Part shown: positions 11,096 through 22,600 of the stretch, in pieces
Layout of the letters: every line of letters begins with the position of its first letter
Position numbering within the stretch: position 1 is the stretch's first letter
Source of the DNA: Episyrphus balteatus
Lineage: Eukaryota; Arthropoda; Insecta; Diptera; Syrphidae
Direction of reading: 5' to 3'
NCBI RefSeq assembly: GCF_945859705.1
Contig: NC_079136.1
Coordinates: forward strand, 86,304,867-86,368,866
Length of the DNA stretch: 64,000 nucleotides
Program-made: the position numbers and the translations under genes
The notes under the pieces: model-generated
What the model was told of the DNA's origin: nothing
The model's input: the letters and a program-made list of their open reading frames with translations, nothing else
The model's database searches: none

Positions 11096-11627
11096 CACAT
11101 GACCTATCTATCACTCTCTATTCTCAGTTGTTAACTCCACTGTATAAATACAGTTCACTTGCTCTAAATCGAAGTTTTTCGAAATCGAATTTTGGCGAAC
11201 CAATTTGGTAAGTGAAAAAATTTTAAATTCATTTGGGTGAAACTTGCAATAACTTTTTAAAATTCTATTTTTATCTCAATGTAAAATACTGTATCTGTTA
11301 CCTGGAATAAAAAGAAGAATCCATCACTGAAAATTACATTCAAATTACTATTCACTTCCTTTTGCATTTGGGTTGTTCTTTTATAAACAAATTTTATTTC
11401 ATGACAAAAGGTGGGAAAGCTTTACATTGTGTTTTTTTTTATTATTTTCATTTTTTTTTGTTTTTTTCTTTCTTCATTATATTTATTTATCTAATAAAAC
11501 ATTTGAGAAATAAATTAAATTAAATTGTAAACGATGGCAACAACACAGGATTAAAAAGAAATAAAATATATATATTTTGTTTTAAAGCTCAACTCATTCT
11601 TTTTTTTTTGTTTTTGTTCTTTAACTT
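11096..11627. other. A/T-rich DNA downstream of PIG-L
   Basis: Probable 3' UTR and flank of the minus-strand PIG-L gene. It contains several minus-strand AATAAA-type words (TTTATT on the plus strand near 11,473-11,485). No gene is seen. Confidence 0.3.
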
Positions 11628-14600
11628 TTAGTTTTCATGAATTTGCATTTCAAGTTCAACATCTGATAAATTAACCTCACGTAAAGAATTTATAAACATA
11701 TAACGAGAAAAATAAATATAAAGCCACCGGAACCATTTCATTTGTGAATAATGTTCTCGCATAGCGTGACGAATAATTGATGCTTCCTTCCAGCTTAAAA
11801 TGCACCTAGATCATATACATAAAATATTTATAATTAAATAATTAAGAAAAAATATTTTTTTTTTACTTACCAGTGTGTCGACATTAAGCATGTACATAGT
11901 AAATCAAAAATAGATAAATATTTTCTTAAAATATTTACAGAGTCAAGGGTGTAAAATTTACAATCTAAAAAAAAAAATTAATAATTTATTATAGAAAATT
12001 AGTTTTTAATAGTGATTTTTTTTATATAAATTTTGTATTAATACAAATAATGGTTTGTCTACAAAAGTACAAGGCGCCGTACAAGTTCTCCGTTGCACGA
12101 ATACTCCTAATATCTAACAACCACGAAACCTCAAAAAACTTTGGGTGTTTTCATAAACGTAAGAAATCTACGTTAGTACAATCGTCTTTCTGTTTTTTTG
12201 AATTAATGAACACACCAATTCTGCAGAATGTTTGCAGGCCTGCATAAGTACAATTTACAGCAGTCACTGAATGTTCATTATGGTCAGAAAAATATATAAA
12301 AAAATGACCACGGAATGAGTTTTGTTTAATAAGGGCTAAGAAAATCACGGCTGTTCTGATTTCCGTTCGAATTCTTTTTTCTCCCGTTCTCGAATTTTAG
12401 CTGCTCCGAATTCCGTATTCGAATCGAGAAATTTTTACCAGTAAGCAATTTGCTCCCAGAAAAAAATATTCTCCAACAAAAAAGTCGAATGAAAATCAGA
12501 ACAACCGTTTACAATCCATACGGATTCAATTTTCGTTTCCGTTTTCAAATTCGAACGAATATTAGAGCAGCCGTGAATATGGTTTTTAATAAATAATAAC
12601 ATAGAAAATTTGTAAACCGTGTTACATAAAAAAATAAATACTTTCTACTACTTTTAATAGTGGAACCAAATTTTCGATGAAAAAAAATATTTTTAATTAG
12701 GGTGTTCAGAAATGTTTTTTTTTTTGCGTTTAAAAAAAAAAATAATACGTTTTAGTGCACAGAAAGTTTGTTAAGTGCGTATTTTTGGTATAGTAATATT
12801 AATTTTATATCAAATTAATTAAATCGATTTTGGTTAAATTCCAAGAGTAAATGTAAAATATAACATTTTTCTGAGCCCCCTAATACGAAAATATTCAATT
12901 TTACATTATATTTTATAAACCGTGTTTTACAAAAAATGTTCTTGATTATGTATCTAATCAAAAAACTTTGTTGTTTGAACCACCCTAATGGACAGTTTTT
13001 TTCTTCAACAATTTTTTACAAGCAACTGTCGAAGATAACCATTTTTAGAGCCACCCTAATACGAAAAATTTCAATTTAAACTCATTATCTCAAAAATCAC
13101 TATGTATTTAGAAGTTTTTAGTGCCATTAAAATCCAAATTTTTCGAAAAATGAAATACATTTTTTGCACCGCACTAACTAACAGTTTTGAACAAAACTCC
13201 GACACCAGAAACTTAAAGCTCCTTAGGCTTAGAAAGGCCGAAAGGCGGTATTTCAAGTTTCGGGAGACCTACCTAAACCTACACTCACTTTGAAGTACTG
13301 AGTAGGAAAATCAAGTTTGAAGAGACTGGGCACATGAATAAAAATGTTCTTACTTATTCAAGCTATTACGAGAGTATGTATTTTTCTAGTAAACTCAGTT
13401 TTATCGCAAGATATCCTATCGGTCAGTGTCACGTGCATATTGCTACAATCCTTGCGTGGGGTCTAAAAAGTAAATCATTTATTCTGGATATATTAAAGGT
13501 GGCAAACCCACAGGCGAATAACCAGTGAAACCCAGATACGTAGGTGATCTCGACATCAAGATCATAACACTTTGAATAAAATGAAGAAAAATAGTTATGA
13601 CACAAAGTAAATAAAAAAAGGTGTATTTTTCCGCTTGGTACTTTTAATACGTCAGAGTATTGTATACTCAGATGCAAAATAAACAAGAAAAAAAATATCT
13701 GTTATTTGAGTAATATGTATTTATTTTTATATCAAACGGAAAATTTTTTTAGATTTTACACGGTTGACGTTCTACAGTTAATTAAGAAAGCTCTAAACTT
13801 TAAATAAAATTTTGAAAACATACAAGAAAATATATAATCCCCTTTATACTTGCGATAAAGGAACTATGAAAAATATATTTGAGATAACAATCCGTCTTTT
13901 CGTCTGTCTGTAAGTCTGTCAAGATGTCTGTCGGTCTGTAAACCTAAACGGATAGGCCGATGCACTTCAAACTTAGTATATATCAGTTTTTAGATCCTAT
14001 ACAGAGGGGTTTTTGCAATTAATTTTTTTTGTTTTGGCCAAAAATAACAGTGCCTATCATATATCTCTAATATCTCTATTTTCTTCCATTCCAAGTTTTT
14101 AATAACGTTTGAGAAGCTCAGTACATCAACATATAAGCGAGTACTGGTAGTATAAAATATCTTATTGAAAAACGATGGATTAATTTAAATTATACAGTCA
14201 AAACTAGATTCTGTCAAGTTACGTACCGGACCCTAAGTTCTGTAACCAAAAAGATTCACTTGTAACAATATTTGCAGAACGTTTTTGTACGTGCCAACAA
14301 GCAAATAACACGCGAAAAAGTAATATTCTTTAAAATAAACTTTTATTTGCTATGGATTCGTTTTTTGTCAGCACAGTTGATGTTTTTGTACAAAGTCTCA
14401 GAATCTCAAAACTGGAGCGATGACGATAAGTTCAAGGTAGCACTTTCACTCAGATCTAAAATGGAAACGGCCAAAAAAGAAATGGACAAAGTGGAAACGG
14501 ACAAACCGGAAACGTACAAATTAACGGACTAACTGGAAACGGACAAACTGGAAAAGTAAAAATTGAAATGAAGTATACAATATTCCATTAACCAACAAAA

Positions 14601-16623
14601 ATGAACACTAAACTAGCCAAGCTAGCTGTGTCGTCTTAAAAAACTGCAGAAGCTTGGAATTAGAAAATACATTTTTCGCACCGATTTACCCTTAAGATCT
14701 ATAGTTTTGGTGTAATAATTAAAAAAAATGATTTAAAAATGGTTTATTTTATTTTCTACATAAAGCCTGGTACGCAGATCGAGCTTAATTTTAGCTCCCA
14801 TACAAATTATCGAAAACAATTAGCCGAGCTAAAATAAATCCCATACAAATAATCGATAACTTGTATGGGAATTTTATCTCGGCTAAAATTTAGCTCGATT
14901 TGCGTACCAGGCTTAAGAAAAATATTTAAAAAATGCATACCTAAACTTTTTAATTTTGAAGGTATAATCATTCAAAAGTATGACAGTTTTTTATTTGTTC
15001 ATAGTTTTTTGTGATTCTATTTATTCATTAAATGTTTATTATGGTTACTTCTCATGTGAGCTCATGCCTATTATAGTTGGGTCTTAACTTCAATCGTGTG
15101 TACCTGTATGTACATGTACACATACTCAGGCTCTCTAAACACAGGCTAAGTAAACAAACAAAAAATGTATCTCCATTTGGGCTAATACTATGGAAATGTA
15201 CTGTATGCTTAGCTTAGTTACGAAATAAACAAACAACAAAATATCTGTTATTTGAAAATGTGTTAATTTTTATATTAAATTTTAATATTTTTAAACATAA
15301 GTTTAGATCTAGAAACTTTTATATCTTTCACAGGGTTGGCGTTCTGCAGTTACTGCTTATGAAAAAATACAGTTCAATTCAGCTCTGAAAATTCATTTTT
15401 TCTTATTCAAGTTTTATAATGGCTTCAAACATTTAAACTAAAGCCGTGTTTTATTAATAACTCAGTACTTAGCTCCGTAAAATTTTGCACGGGAACTAAA
15501 GTTTTTTATTTGTTGGTTTACAGAGAAAATTCTTTTCTAAACTTATACATTTTTTACCCTTCAACAGTAAAGATTTATTAATACACTAGCTGACCCGGCG
15601 GACTTCGTTCCCCCTTTTCCAAGTTTTATTTCCAATTTTTGATTTTGTAATGTGTTAACCTTTTCCCATTACACATAGGTACATACATATGTAAAACTGT
15701 TTAAAATATTAAACAAAGCAAATCATTTGTTTGACAGCTATTACAAATTTTTATCGGAATTTATTCAACCAATAAAGGTTATATAATTCACAAATATACA
15801 AAAACTGGCTCTGGTTTCACTTCTTATTTTTTTTTGCAAAAAGTGCCTAAATCGATGAATCCCGCCTGCCATTATAGAAAAATATGACTCATTCTCCCTT
15901 TCTTTTGTGAAACTGTTAATGATTTGTGTTTTGCACCAGAGGCCTGGAATTCCAACACCAAGAACGATCTTTTTACTTTTTTTTTGTTTAAACAACCTGT
16001 TTTCTTATGACGTTATCACGTAAAATTATCGTCCGTAAACCGACTATACAAACAACCATTGTTTTTGTTTTGTTGACTTTCGTTTTAACTTCCAAAATTT
16101 TTATTTGCGGAATGTAGCATCCACTTTCAACGCTCATTTTTAATCCACTTTAAAAATAGTATTCTCTCTCTTACATATTTTGGTTTCATTGAAGTTTGTA
16201 TTTGTTCGTTTCTAAACCGTTACCGTGTGAGTAATGTTGGAGCCAGTAACCGAAACAATAGCAATAGGATAAAATCTTAAAAAAAAACGATTAAAAATGA
16301 AAAGATTTCGTCTTAATTCTATTCATACATACGTCGAAATATTTCTTTAAAAAAAATAAATCATTTGATTTTTATGTGGAAATTGTATTAATGGTAGTTG
16401 AAACAACTTAAACAAATTTTAAGATGCAGTCATAAATTTAATTGAGATATACTGATGGTAAACAATTTTCTTTGCGGGACTAACATTTTAAAGAGTTAAT
16501 TCATGTTTGTTTTTATTACCCTTGAATATGAGCGATTTTGAACCCCAAATATTGAATTTGCTTATAACTTGACAACATACCAGGTCCAACTATAAAACAA
16601 AACCTGTCTCGAACGAACCTTAT

Positions 16624-16655
<32 letters not shown>

Positions 16656-19600
16656 TTCATAAAAATCTATATCTACTGTCATTCGGACTTCAAATATGGA
16701 ATTTAACTATAGCTTGACAACAGCGACACCTACTGGGTCCATACCACACACACAAAATTTCACAAAAATCTCTCCAGTCTGGTCAAAATATGCAATTTTT
16801 CTAAAACTCGATAACAGCGCCACCTACCGGGTCCAATTATAAAAAAAAACCTGTCTCGGACGGACCTTATCACATAAACAAAATTTCACAAAAAATCTGT
16901 TCAGTCGTTCGTTCAAAATAAGAAATTTTTCTATAACTCGACATCAGCGCCACCTACCGGGTCCAATTATGAAACAAAACCTGTCTCGGATGGACCTTAT
17001 CACATCCACCAAATTTCAGAAAAATCTCTCCAGGGGGCCAATTCTGGTTCTGTGAATAAGTGAAACGAAAAGCTTTTCACTTGTTCACTCATTTTATTCT
17101 CGTTCTGTGAAAAAATGAAAACAAACATCAAAAATATTCATATAAATATATATTTTTTTCACTAAATTATTTGTGATATCATAGGATGAGAATCGTTTTT
17201 CGTTTCAAATGAATCGAAAAAGTGAAAAGAGTGTTTGAAAGCTAAAATGAAAAAGTTTTTTTTTTCGATTCACGTTTTCACAGAACCAAATTGGCCCCCA
17301 GTCTGGTAAAAATATGAAATTTTCCTAACTCGACAACAGCGCCACCTACCGGGTCCAATTATAAAAAAACCTGTCTCGGACGGACCTTATCACATAAACA
17401 AAATTTCACAAAAATCTGTTCAGTCGTTCGTTCAAAATATGAAATTATCCTAAAACTCGACAACAGCGCCACCTACCGGGTCCAATTTTGAAACAAAACC
17501 CGTCTCGGATAGACTTTATCACATACACAACATTTCATAAAAATCTGCCCAGTCTTTCGTTCAAAATATGCAATTTTCCTAAAATTCGACAACAGCGCCA
17601 CCTACCGGGTCCAATTATAAAAAAAAACTGTCTCGGACGGACCTTATCACATAAACAAAATTTCACAAAAATCTGTTCAGTCGTTCGTTCAAAATATGAA
17701 ATTATCCTAAAACTCGACAACAGCACCACCTACCGGGTCCAATTATAAAAAAAAACTTGTCTCGGACGTACCTTATCACATAAACAAAATTTCACAAAAA
17801 TCTGTCCAGTCGTTCGTTCAAAATATACAATTTTCCTAAAACTCGACAACAGCGCCACCTACCGGGTCCAATTATAAAACAATCCTGTCTCGGATGGACT
17901 TTATCACATACACAAAATTTCACAAAAATCTGTCCAGTCGTTCGTTCAGAATATGCAATTTTCCTACAACTCGACAACAGCGCCACCTACCGGGTCCAAT
18001 TATGAAACAAAACCTGTCTCTGATGGACCTTATCACACCCACCAAATTTCAGAAAAATCTGTCCAGTCGTTTAGAAGGAGTAGGCTCACAAACAAACGCA
18101 CAGGAGAATTATATATATAAGATAAATAAAAGTAATCAATTTTTGTTGTTTACAGAATAAAATGTTTACGCAGTAAAATACTGAGTAACAATAAAACACG
18201 GCTTTTAACTGAAATGTTGAAAATATCCACAAAAAAAAAATACATAATTTTTAGATTCCACCTCTTTTTCCGTACACCCCTTTTTTATTTTTTTTACAAT
18301 TCTTGTTGATCGGGTTAAGCGAAAAACCCCAAGCTAACCTGGAATAAATGTTATATCGCTTTCAAATCAAAAAATTTAGTAGATACAACCGAGTATTGGT
18401 AGTATGGAATAATTTCAATGAAAAACAATGGATTATTTCAAATTAGAAACTATCAATGTTCGATTTAACTAGATTCTGTCAAGTTCTGCTACCCAAAATA
18501 ATTTCACTTGTAATAATATTTGCAGAGTTATTTTGTACGCGCAACTAAAACAAAAACAAGCAAACAACACGCGAAAAAGTGGTATTCTTAAAAAAAATAA
18601 ACAAACTATTTGCTCTGGAATCGTTTTTGTATGCAGAGTTGATGTTTTTGTACAAACAGTATTTTTTTTTAAACAATTTTAAACATTTAAATACAAAGAA
18701 TTGTTCAAATGGTTTTTGTATAAATAGTCGAAATTTTGCTAAATAAAATTCAGTTTCCAAGCACCTACCCAACCCAACGAAAGGTAAAAATATATTTCGT
18801 CAAAATGTTCAAAACAACTTTGTTCTTAGTTGCATTTGCAACAATTGCTGTCTCAAACGCTCAAGATTGGAGTGATGACAGTAATCGTGAAGTTATATAT
18901 ATGGGTACTGATACTGTTACAACCGTTGTTAAACAATATGGAATCGACCAAAGTGGAAACTCACAAATTCTAAGTGGACAAAGTGCAAACGCACAAATAG
19001 GAAATGGACAAATTGGAAATGTACAAATTGGAGCCAATTCATACAACATTCCATTGAACAAAATAAATCAACACAGGCTAGATAGACTAAACAGAAAAGC
19101 TGCTAAAGAAGCTATCCGTAGTGAAAAGGAAATTGCTAGGGCAATTGCTAAGGCAAATAAGTCAATTGCTAGTGTTATTCCTAGTTCTGGTAAGTGAGAT
19201 GTACTTGGAGAAACTGCAGAAGCTCTTAATTGGAAAATGTTTTGTTCGACTGATTTAATCCTTTAGAGCTCTAGACATTTTTGTGCAATAAATTTAAGAT
19301 AAAATAAAATTGAATTGATTCAAAAATGGTTTATTTAATTTTCTACTTGAGAAATGTAGGAACTATGTAATTTTTAAGGTTGAAGTATGGCTGTTTTTAT
19401 TATAAAAACCACGAGAGCCATTGTTGAATTTCATGGAGCTCGTTAAAGTTGGCTCCTAGATACTTTGGCTGCTTACAATCTAGTTCCATCTGTAAGTGTT
19501 AATATCATCTATCTTAAGTCTAGCCGATCGACTGGTTCTATCTTCGTCTTAGGGCCAGTAATTCCGACTTGGATGAGATGATTCGTATACCCTATTACTA

Positions 19601-22600
19601 TTAACGATTGAATGAATCGTCGGCGTAGAGCAAGTTGCCTTGCAGGCCGTTGATCTGACTTCAGCCAATGATAAAATCTGCTATGGGACTATTTGCTTCA
19701 GAAAATAATCGAATACAGCGCATTTTTTTGTCGGTATTAATTATAATAATTCCCACTTAGGATTGAATTTGGTATTAATAATAGTTTGAGCAATTTTGAG
19801 AAAGAGCGCAATATTTTATGTTTTAATGTCACGCACAACCATTTCCCAATGTTCAAAATTATTTTACGGACAAAGAACGTAGGGGTTAGGTTTTACCGCC
19901 CATAGCCCCAACGCCCAAACACAATTATTTCATAACAAAATCTTTAACAATTCGTTGTTGGAAAATCTTTTTGATCTTAGCCCACTCAGCTGTATTCGAT
20001 TTACTTTGAAAGAGACCAGGGTGCGAATTGAATTAGGTTATATTTCATAGTTGACAGTCACATTGCTCTACAGCTCATAAATGAACAACAAAATTGTGCA
20101 ATATGACTGTCAACTAACAAATAAGACCTTATCCGATTCGGCCCAAATAGAGTAGGGCAGATGAAAAAGATTAGGCAGTGGTTTTGCCATCGTTGAAGAA
20201 AATTTATTCAGAACGATGGGTTGGATACTCTCCGGACCAGCGGATTTGTGTATGTCAAGATCTCTAAGAACTCTTGTTGGATCCCATTAAATTATTTACT
20301 CGATGAAGTGAAAGGGAAGTCATGACACTTTCTTCTAAAATTGAAATGGCAGCAAAATGCCTAAAAAAAGATTAGCTTTTTCAAGAGAACTAACAAAAGG
20401 AGTGTCATTGAAAACGATCGTTGGAAATGTTTCCAATATTTGTTACAAATTACCAAAAATGTTTACTACCTGTGGGACATTCTAGTATTTTTTGCCTTTA
20501 TTTTTGGTCAAAATTTTCTTCGTCATATATGGGAGAGAGGATTAAATTTGTGATCTGTACTGAAATCAACGTCACTATCGAGGAAGCGACCGATTAAATT
20601 TTTGAAGAAATCGTTGAGACCCTCACAGTTGGCTTTTTCATATTGCCAAACTGTTCTTTTTAAATGTTGATCCTAATTAAATTTAAAAAAAGAGAAACAA
20701 TTCAAATTAAACACAAAAAAAAAAGAACAACTTACCTTTGGGTAATAAATTTGCTAAACATAATGAGGCCGTAGCATAATACACGGCACAATGATTGGGA
20801 TGGTGACTAACTCCATCCCGATCAAATGTGAATATCGCTTGAATATCAAGACTCTCAACGGTATTCAAGACTAAAGCAGCTATCGATTCAGTTTTCCATT
20901 CGATATTTGGATCATCTTGCAAATGAGTTGCATTCACAAGAATAACATTTGAAGCAGGAATACCAAGCAGTTGACATGAACTCCATAACTCATCACGTCT
21001 CACATTGCCTAGTTTCTCAAAATTACCTAAAAAAAAAAAAAAAAAAAAACAATACAAAATGTTAAATTACCTATATCTTTTTGTATGTATTCATTTATTT
21101 AGTATGATAATGTCGCCACTTGTTCGTAAGACAACAGCATAATTAATACGTTATAAATATTTATTTTTATTTTTTTTATTATAAAAGTTTGTAAAAGCAT
21201 ATTTGTAAAGAAATAAAGAAATCTATCTATCTATCTCTATCTACATTACTATTAACTACTACAAAAACTTAATAATAAAATAATATTAGATTGCTTTAAT
21301 GTGATTGGACCAATATCGCTAAAAGTTATAAATAACTCATTCCAACAAGGTATTTTCTCAAAATGTTTAAAAGAATCTGTGATAATTCCCCTACCAAAAT
21401 AACAATAACTGTGATAAATTTAGACCTATTAGTATGTTACCTGTAATTGAGAAAATCGTTGAGAAAGTGGCTTATGAGCAATTATTTAGATACATGTCGG
21501 ATAGTAACATTTTTATTTTAAATTTGGGAAATCGTTAGAGCCGTTTTTAAAAAAAATAATTGTATATACATATATAAAAATTTTCTAACATTTTTCAAAA
21601 AAAAAGTTGGTAAGCCATTTTTAAAAAAATATTATTCAACACGCAAAAACGAAATTTCGATTAAATTCATCAACCTGTTTTCAAAATTCGATTTTTCAAA
21701 AAAAAAATTTTTTAACTTTTTTGTACAAAAATTTTGGTTGTTTTGTCGTTTACGAGAAATTCATAAATAAAAAAAAACCGTTCTATGACAGGTACCGTTA
21801 ATAACGGTACAAAAATATTTTTTTTATTTCAAAAGTTGGCTTTTATGTGTACTACTTACACACAAAAATTAATCAAAATCATTACAGCCGTTTTTGAAAA
21901 AAATTAACTTTTCTATTTCCAATATACGACAGGTACCGTTAGTTTTGGTCCTAAAAAAAAAATTTCAATTTGGGAATCATCCAAAACTGTTAACTACCAC
22001 GTTTAAAGAAAATAGCTCCAGTAGTTTAGGCTGTAGCTCGAGGTTCTTACAGACGGACAGACAGACAGAATTACCGGACGAGGACCCACTTTTTTGGAAT
22101 TCTGCATCATCGTCCGAATCCGAATCGCAAGTAAAAAGGAGAAGATACAATTACTTAACATCTTGTTACAACTCAAAACAAATTCAAACACTCGTTTGGA
22201 TAGCTTCTTGCATGTGACACATAGCGTATAAGAGGCTTCCAGCCACGATTTCCGTTTATTACACCGACACATTCCTCTTGGGAAAGAAAACTAGAACAAA
22301 AGTAGAGCCTTCGGATTTCCTGTTATATTGGACAAAGTGCTAAAAAATGTAAAACATCTTCGTTTTGACCAAGGTTGCAAAGGGAACACGCAGGGTTTAA
22401 TACGCCTTTGTTGCAAATTTTGCACGTTTAAAAGTTAAATCCGCTGATCGTAAAATGATAAGTTGTAAGGATCTGTCCAAGGTAGACCTTTCAGAGCAAA
22501 GCGTATGAAATTATGTTGGATTGACTCTATACGATTCTTATGAACCTCATAAAATGGACTCCATACTTGGGAAGCGTACTCGAGATGGGGTCGAACGTAA

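Larger units (their letters stand above)
13686..14760 (+). repeat. Copy 1 of a local tandem duplication (holds the decayed secreted-protein gene)
   Basis: Three blocks match copy 2 in order. 13690-13800 matches 15235-15355 (ATATCTGTTATTTGA, GTTGACGTTCTACAGTTA). 14130-14395 matches 18370-18655. 14640-14760 matches 19208-19345. An unrelated repeat fragment (13842-14120) interrupts this copy; large transposons interrupt the other. The original unit was therefore roughly 1.2 kb. Confidence 0.7.
16540..18070 (+). repeat. Tandem array, about 128-bp unit, roughly 9-10 copies
   Basis: The phrase GCCACCTACCGGGTCCAATT recurs near 16818, 16950, 17341, 17468, 17597, 17724, 17854 and 17982, and in diverged form near 16730. 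Each unit also has CTGTCTCGGACGGACCTTAT, AAAATTTCACAAAAATCTG and CAGTCGTTCGTTCAAAATAT. A 265-bp MITE interrupts the array (17034-17298). ORFs on both strands here are repeat by-products. Confidence 0.9.
15587..18120 (+). mobile_element. Composite element with an internal 128-bp tandem array
   Basis: It opens CTAGCTGACCCGGCGGACTT with CGTTCCCCC, a phrase I recall opening widespread insect repeats. After about 1 kb without coding it runs into a tandem array. It ends GTCCAGTCGTTTAGAAGGAG, TAGGCTCACAAAC and an AT microsatellite. The layout (signature head, tandem body, GTC-CAGTCGTTT-like tail phrase, AT tail) matches the otherwise different element at 5408-9590. Confidence 0.6.
15441..18205. mobile_element. 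TIR element hosting a tandem-array element
   Basis: AAGCCGTGTTTTATTAATAA with CTCAGTA at the left is mirrored by TACTGAGTAACAATAAAACA then CGGCTT at the right. The original element was only a few hundred bp; its bulk is the inserted tandem-array element at 15587-18120. Flanking TTAAACT/TTAACT may be an imperfect target duplication. Confidence 0.7.

Noticed and set aside
14272..14532. 86-aa ORF over the decayed paralogue
   Set aside because: It starts in former promoter sequence and reads the coding remnant in a wrong or broken frame; homology supports a pseudogene.
17488..18160. Repeat-encoded ORFs on both strands (ITYTKFHKNLSSRSF)
   Set aside because: They arise from the 128-bp array and the frame shifts between units.
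18736..18804. Upstream ATG of the secreted-protein ORF (153-aa version)
   Set aside because: It lies upstream of the predicted transcription start at 18752; the internal ATG opens the signal peptide.
20560..20700. PIG-L exon 3 directly after exon 2 (acceptor-like AATTAG)
   Set aside because: It would stop after 11 codons, and the sequence is a retrotransposon RT linker. The real exons 3 and 4 at 11964-11871 and 11805-11628 match the family and keep the frame.
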